A stretch of 23,604 bases of DNA from Prevotella sp. (GTDB taxonomy: Bacteria > Bacteroidota > Bacteroidia > Bacteroidales > Bacteroidaceae): positions 1-23,604 of the forward strand of contig JAEEZP010000059.1 of NCBI GenBank assembly GCA_016291915.1. Direction: 5' to 3'. The notes under the pieces were generated by a model. The model did no database searches. It had not been told where the DNA came from and saw only the letters and a list, made by a program, of their open reading frames with translations. This document shows, piece after piece, positions 1-7,531 of the stretch (within the stretch, counting starts at the first letter, position 1; each line of letters begins with the position of its first letter). The translations under genes and the position numbers were made by a program.

Positions 1-1561
1 GATCACCAACCTCGTGGAGATGTCCGTGCAGATGCTCTACGAATGGTTCCAGCAACTACAGTTGGATGACCACGATGCGCGTATTGCCAAACGTATCCTT
101 GCTGAGATAAACAACCGTCTGCAATTCCTTGTAAATGTGGGACTTGGTTATCTTACACTCAACCGTCAGTCGAACACGCTTTCGGGTGGCGAGAGTCAAC
201 GAATCAACCTCACCACCTCATTAGGGTCGAGCCTGATAGGTTCGTTATATATTCTCGATGAACCTAGCATCGGACTCCACAGTCGTGATACCGGCCGACT
301 CATCAAGGTGCTGCGACAATTGCAAGAGATCGGTAATACGGTCATCGTAGTAGAACACGACGAGGAGATCATGCGTGCTGCCGATTACCTCATAGACATC
401 GGTCCGGATGCAGGTCGTCTCGGTGGTGAGATCGTCTTCAGCGGTGAGGTGTCCAGGCTGCAGCCCCCTATCGACACCAGCAGGAGTTACACGCTCAAAT
501 ACCTGTTACATCAGGAACAGATCGACATACCGAAGAGTCGCCGTCCGTGGAATCGGTCGATTCTGCTCAAGGGTTGCCGTATGAACAATCTCAAGGGCAT
601 CGACGTGGCATTCCCTCTGAATGTCTTTACCGTCATCACCGGTGTGTCGGGCAGCGGAAAGTCATCCCTCGTCAAAGGCATCCTCTACCCTGCCCTCAAA
701 CGTCATCTCAACGAGGTGGCCGAACAACCCGGCGACTATATAGGACTATCAGGCGACTGGGAGGCTATCAAGCATGTGGAGATGGTTGACCAGAACCCCA
801 TCGGCAAGAGTACACGCTCAAATCCAGCCACTTACGTGAAGGCCTATGATGCTATCCGTCAGCTCTTTGCTGATCAGCCGTTGTCAAAACAGATGGGCTT
901 CACCTCCCAGTATTTCTCTTTCAATGCCGACGGCGGACGATGTGAGGAGTGCAACGGAGCAGGAGTCATTACCGTTGAGATGCAGTTTATGGCCGATCTC
1001 GAACTGGAATGTGAGTCCTGCCACGGCAAACGATTCAAACGTGATATTCTCGATGTCAACTTCCATGGGAAGAATATCTATGATGTTCTCGAGATGACCG
1101 TCTCTGAAGCCATCATCTTCTTCAAGGAATATCATGAGGACCTGATAGTCAGTCGTTTGCAACCCCTTGAGGATGTCGGACTGGGCTATATTAAGTTAGG
1201 GCAGAGTTCCTCTACCCTCTCCGGTGGTGAGAACCAGCGTGTGAAGCTCGCTTACTTTATCGGACAGGAATACACAGACCCTACCCTCTTCATCTTTGAT
1301 GAGCCGACCACCGGTCTCCATTTCCACGATATCCGACGGTTGATGCGCGCTTTCGACGCACTGATCTCACGCGGGCATTCCATCATTGTGATTGAGCATA
1401 ATATGGACGTCATCAAATGTGCTGACCACATCATCGATTTGGGACCTGAAGGTGGTAATAAAGGCGGTTTCATCGTGTGTCAGGGCACGCCCGAGGAGAT
1501 CGTCAAATGCAAGGAGAGTATCACCGGCAAGTATCTTGAGGGGTATTTGTTTAGGGTTTAG
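1..1561 (+). CDS. uvrA: UvrA-family excinuclease ABC ATPase, 5'-truncated
   Basis: This is the C-terminal part (about 520 residues) of a UvrA-type DNA damage sensor, which binds lesions with UvrB in nucleotide excision repair. The reading frame is open from base 2, so the gene begins outside the window and the GTG at 14 is not a true start. Visible in order: the ABC signature LSGGESQR of the first nucleotide-binding half (nt 179-202) with Walker B ILDEPSIGLH; the second-half P-loop GVSGSGKSS (641-667); a CxxC...CxxC zinc module (941-952 and 1010-1021); the second signature LSGGENQR (1217-1240) and Walker B FDEPTTGLH. The zinc module and the DEPSIGLH/DEPTTGLH pair are specific to UvrA. Bacteroidota often carry two UvrA paralogs; the UvrB-binding region that would help separate them lies upstream, so which paralog this is stays open. 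The last codons run into a tandem repeat. The gene is convergent with the downstream transporter gene. Confidence 0.93.
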   Translation, partial: ITNLVEMSVQMLYEWFQQLQLDDHDARIAKRILAEINNRLQFLVNVGLGYLTLNRQSNTLSGGESQRINLTTSLGSSLIGSLYILDEPSIGLHSRDTGRLIKVLRQLQEIGNTVIVVEHDEEIMRAADYLIDIGPDAGRLGGEIVFSGEVSRLQPPIDTSRSYTLKYLLHQEQIDIPKSRRPWNRSILLKGCRMNNLKGIDVAFPLNVFTVITGVSGSGKSSLVKGILYPALKRHLNEVAEQPGDYIGLSGDWEAIKHVEMVDQNPIGKSTRSNPATYVKAYDAIRQLFADQPLSKQMGFTSQYFSFNADGGRCEECNGAGVITVEMQFMADLELECESCHGKRFKRDILDVNFHGKNIYDVLEMTVSEAIIFFKEYHEDLIVSRLQPLEDVGLGYIKLGQSSSTLSGGENQRVKLAYFIGQEYTDPTLFIFDEPTTGLHFHDIRRLMRAFDALISRGHSIIVIEHNMDVIKCADHIIDLGPEGGNKGGFIVCQGTPEEIVKCKESITGKYLEGYLFRV

Positions 1562-1618
1562 GGTTTAGAGTTTAGAGACAATAAACAATTAACAATTAAC
1601 AATTAACAATAAACAATA
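1550..1618. repeat. Heptameric tandem repeats between convergent genes
   Basis: Two runs of 7-bp units lie here. TTTAGGG x2 followed by TTTAGAG x2 covers 1550-1577, then AACAATT x3 followed by AACAATA x2 covers 1584-1618. The first run contains the last codons and the TAG stop of the uvrA-like gene. They fill almost the whole gap to the convergent transporter gene. No terminator hairpin is apparent in the gap. Confidence 0.8.
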
Positions 1619-1624
1619 ACTTGT

Positions 1625-2812
1625 TTACTGATTTTCCCTTATATTCGGCAGGAAATAAGCAGCGATACCCAACAGGGGCAGGAAGGCCGTCAACTGAAAT
1701 ACCTGCTGAATACTTGTCAGGTCGGCAATCCAACCGAAGAGTGCCGATCCGATACCACCTAATCCGAAGGACAGACCGAAGAAAGCCCCTGAGATCATCC
1801 CCACATTACCAGGCAGCAGTTCTGTTCCATAGACCAGGATGGCAGACATCGCCGACGACATCACCAATCCAACGATGATCGCCAGTATGATCGTCCATGT
1901 CTGGTTACAGTAAGGGAGGAGCAGCGCAAAAGGCGACGAACCGAGGATACTGAACCAGATGACATATTTGCGCCCATAACGGTCGCCTACCTCCCCACCG
2001 ATCAGCAGTCCGATGGCGGTAGACACCAGGAAAGCAAACAACACATACTGCGAGGATGCCACCGACATGCCGAACTTGTCTATCATATAGAATGTCAGGT
2101 AACTCTGTATGTTGGCCGTGTAGAAATCCTTCGAGAACATCAGCACGAGGAGCACTATCAATGCCACGACAATCTGTCGCTTGGTAAGATGACTGACATT
2201 CTCGACGTCAAATTTCGACTTACTACGTCCATAAACCTCCAATTGTCTCTTATACCAACGACCGATCTTCGCCAATACCCATATGGCCGCCACCGCCAAC
2301 AACGCAAACCAACGAATGCTGCCCTGGCCATGAGGCACCACCACCAAAGCAACGGCGACCGGTCCGATGGCACGACCGATATTCCCACCTATCTGGAAGA
2401 TGCTCTGTGCCATGCCTTTAGCACCGCCGGATGCCATCCGTGCAATCTTCGATGACTCAGGATGAAGCACCGAAGAGCCTACACCCACCAATGCCACCGA
2501 CAACAATACTAGTGAGAAACTGTTTGCCAGAGACAACAGCATAAGACCCGTGAGCGTGAAACACATACCGATGACAAGTGCATAAGGACGTGGATACTTG
2601 TCAGAGAAATAGCCCACCAGTGGTTGTAGCAACGACGATGTGATCTGGTTGGTCAGTGTGATAGCGCCTATCTGCATAAAACTCAGTCCCAACGATTCCT
2701 TGATCATCGGGTAGATGGAGGGTATCACCGACTGGAACATATCGTTCAGCAGATGGCCCATGCTCACCATGAGCAGTATCGACATCGTGGCTTTATGTTT
2801 CAGGTCTCTCAT
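1625..2812 (-). CDS. fsr: MFS efflux transporter, fosmidomycin-resistance (Fsr) type
   Basis: This is a predicted 395-residue inner-membrane transporter of the major facilitator superfamily, very similar in layout to Fsr, which exports fosmidomycin in E. coli. Diagnostic stretches are HLLNDMFQSVIPSIYP near the N-terminus, VGVGSSVLHPESSKIARMASGG around the end of the N-terminal half, GDRYGRKYVIWFSILGSSPF in the second half, and AILVYGTELLPG and TAFLPLLGI near the C-terminus. Hydrophobic segments suggest about 12 membrane spans with a charged central loop (KRQLEVYGRSKSK). I chose the ATG at 2812. An in-frame TTG at 2842 exists, but it overlaps the candidate -7 promoter element (2840-2847) and so cannot be the start from that promoter. 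The native substrate is unknown; resistance is the family's name, not something shown here. Confidence 0.9.
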   Translation of the reverse strand: MRDLKHKATMSILLMVSMGHLLNDMFQSVIPSIYPMIKESLGLSFMQIGAITLTNQITSSLLQPLVGYFSDKYPRPYALVIGMCFTLTGLMLLSLANSFSLVLLSVALVGVGSSVLHPESSKIARMASGGAKGMAQSIFQIGGNIGRAIGPVAVALVVVPHGQGSIRWFALLAVAAIWVLAKIGRWYKRQLEVYGRSKSKFDVENVSHLTKRQIVVALIVLLVLMFSKDFYTANIQSYLTFYMIDKFGMSVASSQYVLFAFLVSTAIGLLIGGEVGDRYGRKYVIWFSILGSSPFALLLPYCNQTWTIILAIIVGLVMSSAMSAILVYGTELLPGNVGMISGAFFGLSFGLGGIGSALFGWIADLTSIQQVFQLTAFLPLLGIAAYFLPNIRENQ

Positions 2813-2839
2813 CTCATCATTCTTCTGATAACACTCATG

Positions 2840-2847
2840 CAAAAATA
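2840..2847 (-). promoter_or_regulatory. Candidate -7 promoter element of the transporter gene
   Basis: Read on the minus strand the sequence is TATTTTTG, a full match to the Bacteroidota sigma-ABfr -7 consensus TAnnTTTG. It lies 27 nt upstream of the ATG at 2812. A -33 TTTG at exact 19-nt spacing is absent; TTGT occupies that position. Confidence 0.55.
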
Positions 2848-2946
2848 CACATTTTTATGGAATCCCACAATTCCCATCCCTAATTTCATCATGTTTCATC
2901 ATAATAAAAAGCTTTATTGTAATGGTTCAAACAAGCGTTTTCAGGT

Positions 2947-2985
2947 GTGAATAGTGAATGGTGAAATGACCTCCAATGACCTCAA
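2947..2985. repeat. Short tandem repeats in the gene-free stretch
   Basis: Three heptamers (GTGAATA, GTGAATG, GTGAAAT; 2947-2967) are followed by two near-identical decamers (ATGACCTCCA and ATGACCTCAA; 2966-2985). They resemble the heptamer arrays elsewhere in the window. Confidence 0.6.
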
Positions 2986-3207
2986 AGACGCTGATACAAC
3001 CGACTAATTGAACGAAATGACTAACCTTCAAAACGCAAAATTCTAAGATAGTGGCCCCCCAGAGGGTCCGGGAAAGAGGACTGTACTACCCTAGAAAAAG
3101 TTGAATGGATTTTACCTTAACCCTGCCATAGGTTGAATGCCTGTTGGGTAACTTAATTCCTCAATGCTTTTATAACAAAAAAAGGTAATGATATTGCAGT
3201 TGGCACA
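2986..3207. other. Gene-free stretch with no recognised feature
   Basis: No convincing ORF, tRNA or riboswitch is visible. There is a C/G-rich patch near 3053-3075 and otherwise unstructured AT-rich sequence. Together with the repeats on either side, 2813-3438 forms the only gene-free stretch over 300 bp in the window. It could be decayed mobile DNA, but nothing recognisable remains. Confidence 0.5.
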
Positions 3208-3401
3208 TGACGCTGAAAGCGTCAACGCTCAGTAGCCGCAGGTCACGACCTGCGGAGAATGTAGCGACAACGAATATGCACGCTGAAGGCGTGCCCCATA
3301 AATAATGATGGGCAACCCCTCCAGGGTTGGATGATGGTTACAACACCTTGTCCGTAGGTCTTACGACCCACGGCTATTGAGCGGTAACCGCGTTGCGGTT
3401 A
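3208..3401. repeat. Nested palindromic element made of six hairpins
   Basis: Six short inverted repeats follow one another. (1) TGACGCT/AGCGTCA, 3208-3224. (2) CCGCAGGTC/GACCTGCGG, 3236-3255. (3) GCACGC/GCGTGC, 3278-3294. (4) CAACCC/GGGTTG, 3313-3329. (5) CCGTAGGTC/GACCCACGG with one mismatch, 3352-3373. (6) TAACCGC/GCGGTTA, 3385-3401. The whole is also symmetric: GCTCAGTAGCCG (3227-3238) can pair with CGGCTATTGAGC (3372-3383) with one G.T, and hairpins 2 and 5 have closely related arms. It carries no ORF of note. It looks like a REP/BIME- or MITE-like non-autonomous element. The class is inferred, as no transposase is nearby. Confidence 0.7.
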
Positions 3402-3438
3402 TTAACTACATACATGTGCCATCTGCTATGTTATTGCC

Positions 3439-3465
3439 AAAAAAAAGCAGCTGTCAGGCAGCTAC
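3439..3465 (-). terminator. Rho-independent terminator of the tRNA unit
   Basis: On the minus strand GTAGCTG, a 5-nt loop CCTGA and CAGCTGC form a 7-bp stem (one G.T pair) followed directly by eight T residues. It lies 9 nt downstream of the encoded CCA end of tRNA-Gly. Confidence 0.85.
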
Positions 3466-3474
3466 TTTTGATGT

Positions 3475-3550
3475 TGGAGCGGTAAACGGGACTCGAACCC
3501 GCGACCCTCGGCTTGGGAAGCCAATGCTCTACCAACTGAGCTATTACCGC
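3475..3550 (-). tRNA. tRNA-Gly (anticodon CCC)
   Basis: The minus strand folds as a full cloverleaf. The acceptor arms are GCGGTAA and TTACCGC, the D-arm contains GCTCAGTTGGTAGAGC, the anticodon stem is TTGGC/GCCGA around the loop TTCCCAA (anticodon CCC), and the T-loop is GGTTCGAGTCC. The 3' end TCCA is encoded (3475-3478), giving 76 nt. C34 restricts it mainly to GGG codons, so it should be an auxiliary glycine isoacceptor. It is the second gene of a two-tRNA unit and is followed by a terminator. Confidence 0.95.
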
Positions 3551-3614
3551 ATAACATACTTATCACCAATCCTTTCCTAATGATTTCCGTACGAATAAAT
3601 GTGGGGATTTCAGG

Positions 3615-3687
<73 letters not shown>

Positions 3688-3704
3688 GTTCCTTAATTGC
3701 CGTG

Positions 3705-3712
3705 CAAAATTA
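3705..3712 (-). promoter_or_regulatory. Candidate -7 element of the tRNA unit
   Basis: The minus strand reads TAATTTTG, matching TAnnTTTG, 17 nt upstream of the mature 5' end of tRNA-Thr. That is a sensible distance for a short leader. No -33 TTTG is seen at the ideal spacing. Confidence 0.5.
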
Positions 3713-3766
3713 ATACATTCCGACGAAAAAGAGAAGGGTTACTTAAAATTTAACATCTTTCAACAA

Positions 3767-4687
3767 TTACCGCACGGTAATATGGAAACATCCTTGCTTC
3801 ACTTCGTATTTGATGTAACAACGGCCATTCTTACGGAAATCATTGAGCACCTCACAGAGCACCCACTTCAGGGAGTCGTTGCGCACAGCACGCCGCGGTT
3901 CATCCGCTGTCTGCACGGTGAGATACCTGTTGTAAGAGATATCGAAGGTCGTGCCGTAGAGATGACAAGAGTTCTCTGTGGCATTACCGTTGTAATGACG
4001 CAGTTTGTTGACATCCTCCTTCGTGCGGAGCACACTGGTGATGATAAACTGATGAAGAGGAATGCCCTTGATCTGCAGACTGTCATAGTAAGCCCGTCCG
4101 ATATCGTTGAGGAGAACGGCTGCACGGGGCACGAGATACGGGATGCTGCGGTACATCTTGTCGATATGGTAATAAGGTGACGACTGCACATACACCAGTT
4201 CGTTCTTACGCTGTTCGGCATCTGAGCGGTTGATGACAGGCTCCACGCCCCAGCGGTTGGCTGCCACGATCTGCACCTGTTGACTGTCGGGGAAAGCATC
4301 GGCATAACGTGCCACGCTCCAGATACGATGTTTCGCCACTGTTCCGTCGCTATTGAAGAAACGTGACGGACGGTTCTTGTCAAACCCCGTCTTCTTCGTG
4401 GGAGCCACCTGCTCTTCCAAGGAATCTTGTTTTGTATCCTCAGATACTTGCTCCTGCTTTTGAGAGGTTTGCTCCTGCTTCTCAGGAACTATCTGTTTTT
4501 CCTTTTTCGACTTACTCTTTTCTGTCTTTGGCTGCTCCTGCTGTTGAGCGAGGATCTCCACCTGTGTGTCTTCCTGCATGCTTTCTCCCCTACTCTTGGT
4601 GACCGACGGGAAGATCAGTCGTATCAAGAATAGAAGAAATACAATGGCTGCAAAGCCAGCCAGATATCTGTTTTTGGATATTTTCAT
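3767..4687 (-). CDS. DUF5715-like membrane-anchored protein with M15-type metal-site pattern
   Basis: This 306-residue protein has one N-terminal membrane segment (about residues 8-27) with no clear cleavage site. A K/E/Q-rich low-complexity linker follows (about 38-100), and then a globular domain. The domain resembles the Bacteroidota family DUF5715. Its SCHLYGTTFD (H242-x6-D249) and terminal QGCFHITV (H302) repeat the His-x6-Asp...His zinc-ligand layout of M15 D-Ala-D-Ala carboxypeptidases. The usual Trp before the last His is Phe here (CFH). From the fold logic, a periplasmic or cell-surface peptidoglycan-related hydrolase is possible, but activity is an inference. The gene is divergent from phoH and has its own candidate -7 element. 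The start is the ATG just before the hydrophobic segment. Confidence 0.75.
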   Translation of the reverse strand: MKISKNRYLAGFAAIVFLLFLIRLIFPSVTKSRGESMQEDTQVEILAQQQEQPKTEKSKSKKEKQIVPEKQEQTSQKQEQVSEDTKQDSLEEQVAPTKKTGFDKNRPSRFFNSDGTVAKHRIWSVARYADAFPDSQQVQIVAANRWGVEPVINRSDAEQRKNELVYVQSSPYYHIDKMYRSIPYLVPRAAVLLNDIGRAYYDSLQIKGIPLHQFIITSVLRTKEDVNKLRHYNGNATENSCHLYGTTFDISYNRYLTVQTADEPRRAVRNDSLKWVLCEVLNDFRKNGRCYIKYEVKQGCFHITVR

Positions 4688-4713
4688 CGAAAAATTTTTC
4701 TCTAATTACGGCA

Positions 4714-4721
4714 CAAAGGTA
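4714..4721 (-). promoter_or_regulatory. Candidate promoter of the DUF5715-like gene
   Basis: The minus strand shows TACCTTTG (TAnnTTTG) 26 nt upstream of the ATG. TTCG lies exactly 19 nt further upstream (plus strand 4741-4744), matching three of four bases of the -33 TTTG. This is the best two-part promoter match in the window. Confidence 0.6.
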
Positions 4722-4753
4722 TTAAAAAATATGGGAATGTCGAAAGGTTTTTG

Positions 4754-4761
4754 TATTTTTG
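4754..4761 (+). promoter_or_regulatory. Candidate -7 element of phoH
   Basis: TATTTTTG matches TAnnTTTG and ends 17 nt before the chosen GTG start of phoH. It stands back to back with the minus-strand promoter at 4714-4721, so the two genes share a regulatory gap of about 90 bp. It also argues against any phoH start upstream of 4761. Confidence 0.55.
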
Positions 4762-4778
4762 CAGAAAATTTTCTATTT

Positions 4779-5750
4779 GTGTTAGAGAGACATATTATTT
4801 TAGAGGATATCGATCCGGTGGTGTTCTATGGTGTCGGCAATGCCCATCTGCAGATGATCAAGGCCCTGTATCCGAAGTTACGTATTGTGGCACGCGATAA
4901 TGTCCTGCGTGTCATCGGTGATGAGCAGATGTTGGAATCCTTTGAGAAACAGGTGGAACAGATGCGTCTTCATGTGTTGAAATACAATAACATCACCGAG
5001 CAGGACATCCTGGACATCATCAAGGGTAACCCCACGGAGAACGATGCCGTAAAGGATGTGGTGGTGTACAACATCTCAGGCAAGCCCATCAAGAGCAGAG
5101 GTGCTAACCAGCAGCGGCTCATCGATATGTTTGAAGAGAACGACATGATCTTCGCTGTGGGACCTGCCGGTACCGGTAAGACCTACCTGAGCATCGCCTT
5201 AGCAGTGAAATATCTGAAAGAGAAACGTGCCAGGAAGATCATCCTGAGTCGCCCGGCCGTGGAAGCCGGCGAGAAGTTGGGATTTCTGCCCGGTGACATG
5301 AAAGACAAGATAGACCCTTACCTGCAGCCCCTCTACGATGCCCTGGAGGATATGATGCCTACGGTAAAGTTGCAGGACCTGATGGAGAAACACATCATTC
5401 AGATAGCGCCTTTGGCATTCATGCGTGGCCGTACGCTGAGTGATGCGGTGGTGATCCTCGACGAGGCACAGAACACCACAGCGGCCCAGATCAAGATGTT
5501 TCTCACCCGCATGGGTTGGAACACGAAGATGATCATCACCGGTGACATGACACAGGTGGACCTGCCACGGGATGTGAAGAGCGGACTCCGTGTGGCGATG
5601 CATATCCTGAAGGATATCGAGGGTATCGCCTTCGTGGAGTTCAACAAGAAAGACATCGTCAGGAACAAGCTCGTGTCACGTATCGTGGATGCCTATGAGG
5701 AATACGACCGGCTACATCCGGAGATTACGAAGAAATATGGGGTGAGTTGA
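4779..5750 (+). CDS. phoH: PhoH-family ATPase
   Basis: This 323-residue cytoplasmic P-loop ATPase belongs to the PhoH/PhoL family, often linked to phosphate starvation and RNA metabolism, though its exact job is not settled. An N-terminal region (ILEDIDPVVFYGVGNAH...) precedes the P-loop GPAGTGKT, the stretch LSRPAVEAGEKLGFLPGD, the Walker B VILDEAQN, and ITGDMTQVDLP. The reading frame is open to 4566, but that part overlaps the divergent gene and the promoter. I chose GTG at 4779 because the sequence that follows (LERHIILEDIDPV) corresponds to the N-terminus of relatives that start with Met-[IL]-E-[KR]-H. No ATG lies between the promoter and the conserved region. The TGA stop lies within an octamer tandem repeat. 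Confidence 0.93.
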   Translation: MLERHIILEDIDPVVFYGVGNAHLQMIKALYPKLRIVARDNVLRVIGDEQMLESFEKQVEQMRLHVLKYNNITEQDILDIIKGNPTENDAVKDVVVYNISGKPIKSRGANQQRLIDMFEENDMIFAVGPAGTGKTYLSIALAVKYLKEKRARKIILSRPAVEAGEKLGFLPGDMKDKIDPYLQPLYDALEDMMPTVKLQDLMEKHIIQIAPLAFMRGRTLSDAVVILDEAQNTTAAQIKMFLTRMGWNTKMIITGDMTQVDLPRDVKSGLRVAMHILKDIEGIAFVEFNKKDIVRNKLVSRIVDAYEEYDRLHPEITKKYGVS

Positions 5751-5778
5751 CAAGCTGACAAGTAGACGAGTAAACAAG
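5747..5778. repeat. Octameric tandem repeat at the phoH stop codon
   Basis: Four 8-bp units run TTGACAAG, CTGACAAG, TAGACGAG, TAAACAAG. The first unit contains the phoH TGA stop. The array occupies about half of the gap to purC. Confidence 0.7.
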
Positions 5779-5816
5779 TTATTTGATAGAGAGTTATTAA
5801 AACATTGACATATAAA

Positions 5817-6773
5817 ATGAAAGCATTAACGAAAACAGATTTTAAGTTTGAGGGACAGAAGAGTGTGTATCATGGTAAGGTGCGCGATGTATATGACATC
5901 AACGACGACCTGCTCGTGATGGTGGCCACCGACCGTATCTCTGCCTTCGACGTGGTGTTGCCCAAGGGTATCCCTTACAAAGGACAGGTGTTGAATCAGA
6001 TAGCAGCGAAGTTTCTGGATACCACGACGGATATCTGTCCGAACTGGAAACTGGCTACCCCTGACCCCATGGTGACGATCGGACTGAAATGTGAGGGTTT
6101 CCGTGTGGAGATGATCATCCGTTCTATTCTCACCGGCAGTGCGTGGAGAGAGTATAAGAAAGGATGCCGCGAGTTGTGTGGCGTAAAACTGCCTGACGGC
6201 ATGCGTGAGAACGAGCGCTTCCCGGAGCCTATCATCACCCCCACCACCAAAGCCGATGAAGGTCATGACATGAATATCTCGAAAGAGGAGATCATCGCAC
6301 AGGGTATCGTCAGCAAGGAAGACTATGAGGTGATGGAAGAATACACCCGTAAGATCTTTGCCCGCGGTCAGGAGATCGCTGCCAAGCAAGGACTGATCCT
6401 CGTGGATACGAAATACGAGTTCGGCAAGCGCGACGGAAAGGTCTATCTGATCGATGAGATCCATACGCCCGACAGCAGCCGTTATTTCTACGCCGATGGC
6501 TACGAGGAGAAATTCGAGAAAGGAGAGCCCCAGCGACAGTTGAGTAAGGAGTTTGTGCGCCAGTGGTTGATTGAGCACAACTTCATGAACGAGCCCGGAC
6601 AGGTGATGCCGGAGATTACCGACGAGTATGCCGAGAGTGTTTCCGAGCGTTATATCGAGTTGTACGAGCATATCGTGGGTGAGCGTTTCGACAGAGCCAC
6701 GGAAGAAGGCGACATCGCCGAGAGAATAGAAAAGAACGTGAGCAGTTGGTTGAGCGCTTTTAAAAACAAATAA
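5817..6773 (+). CDS. purC: Phosphoribosylaminoimidazole-succinocarboxamide synthase
   Basis: PurC joins CAIR and aspartate using ATP to make SAICAR in purine synthesis. The 318-residue protein shows the N-terminal ATP-binding pattern GKVRDVYDI (20-28), DRISAFDVVLPKGIPYKG, the signature RSILTGSAWREY, and LVDTKYEFG followed by IDEIHTPDSSRYF. The length fits the Bacteroidota form, which is longer than the roughly 240-residue enzyme of E. coli. The ATG at 5817 is used; an in-frame TTG at 5805 would add only four residues with no support. It is followed after 4 nt by menG, so the two are probably cotranscribed with aroE. Confidence 0.96.
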   Translation: MKALTKTDFKFEGQKSVYHGKVRDVYDINDDLLVMVATDRISAFDVVLPKGIPYKGQVLNQIAAKFLDTTTDICPNWKLATPDPMVTIGLKCEGFRVEMIIRSILTGSAWREYKKGCRELCGVKLPDGMRENERFPEPIITPTTKADEGHDMNISKEEIIAQGIVSKEDYEVMEEYTRKIFARGQEIAAKQGLILVDTKYEFGKRDGKVYLIDEIHTPDSSRYFYADGYEEKFEKGEPQRQLSKEFVRQWLIEHNFMNEPGQVMPEITDEYAESVSERYIELYEHIVGERFDRATEEGDIAERIEKNVSSWLSAFKNK

Positions 6774-6777
6774 TACA

Positions 6778-7512
6778 ATGTATAAGCAAGAGCGGATAAC
6801 CCCCTACGACCATACCACGGAGAAGGGTAAGCAGGTGGAGCAGATGTTCGACAACATCGCTGATGCCTACGACACCCTGAACCACAGGTTGTCGTGGAAC
6901 ATCGACAAGGGATGGAGGAAGAAAGCCATCAGACAGTTGGCACCCCACCACCCCCTGTCGGTACTCGACGTGGCCACCGGAACGGGGGATTTCGCCATCC
7001 TTGCCGCCAGGATGCTGCAGCCGCAAAAGGTAGTGGGTGCAGACATCTCAGAGGGTATGATGGAGATCGGCAGACAGAAAGTGGCGGCAGCCCAACTGCA
7101 GGACATCATCTCCTTCAGGAAGGAAGACTGCATGCAACTGTCGTTCGGCGACAATACCTATGATGCCATCATCGCCGCCTTCGGCATCCGTAACTTCCAG
7201 GATCTGGAGAAAGGACTGTCGGAGATGCTGCGGGTGATGAAGGAAGGCGGGCATCTGGTAATCCTCGAACTGAGTCAGCCGGTACGTTTCCCCATGAGAC
7301 AGTTGTTCTGGCTTTATTCGCACACCCTGCTTCCACTCTACGGTAAGCTTCTCTCGAAAGACAACAAGGCATACCGTTATCTTACTGCCTCTATCGAAGC
7401 CTTCCCACAGGGAGAAGAGATGATGACCATCTTCAAGAAGGTTGGTTTCAAAGACCCGCAGTTCAAACGACTGACGTTTGGTATCTGCACGATGTATATA
7501 GCCACTAAATAA
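6778..7512 (+). CDS. menG: Demethylmenaquinone methyltransferase (MenG/UbiE)
   Basis: This is a class I SAM-dependent methyltransferase of 244 residues that performs the last step of menaquinone synthesis, C-methylation of the naphthoquinone ring. It has the family opening MFDNIADAYDTLNHRLS, motif I VLDVATGTGDFA (62-73), the acidic residue of motif II (GADIS, D89), AAFGIRNFQDLEKGL, and ILELSQP. In a Bacteroidota genome the substrate should be demethylmenaquinone rather than a ubiquinone precursor; this is inferred from the lineage. The ATG lies 4 nt after the purC stop and aroE follows after 19 nt, suggesting one transcript. Confidence 0.94.
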   Translation: MYKQERITPYDHTTEKGKQVEQMFDNIADAYDTLNHRLSWNIDKGWRKKAIRQLAPHHPLSVLDVATGTGDFAILAARMLQPQKVVGADISEGMMEIGRQKVAAAQLQDIISFRKEDCMQLSFGDNTYDAIIAAFGIRNFQDLEKGLSEMLRVMKEGGHLVILELSQPVRFPMRQLFWLYSHTLLPLYGKLLSKDNKAYRYLTASIEAFPQGEEMMTIFKKVGFKDPQFKRLTFGICTMYIATK

Positions 7513-7531
7513 CTTCATAATTTCTGGACAT

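Noticed and set aside
1550..1577. Telomere-like TTTAGGG repeat as a replicon end
   Set aside because: There are only four degenerate units inside a continuous gene context; it is a simple heptamer array.
2813..2842. TTG start of the MFS gene at 2842
   Set aside because: It lies within the candidate -7 element, and the ATG at 2812 begins the usual N-terminal sequence.
3045..3160. Riboswitch or leader RNA in the gene-free stretch
   Set aside because: There is no downstream gene in the right direction and no consistent secondary structure.
3208..3401. CRISPR array
   Set aside because: The hairpins differ in sequence and spacing; there is no constant repeat with unique spacers, and no cas gene.
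3868..4383. Minus-strand ORF of 171 residues inside the DUF5715-like gene
   Set aside because: It is a shifted frame of a real gene, with low-complexity composition and no motif.
4566..4778. Upstream extension of phoH to an in-frame start at 4566
   Set aside because: It overlaps the divergent gene's coding region and contains the phoH promoter element; the extra residues do not match the family.
5826..6671. Minus-strand ORF of 281 residues antisense to purC
   Set aside because: It is a mirror of purC codon structure, has no recognisable motif, and purC is unambiguous.
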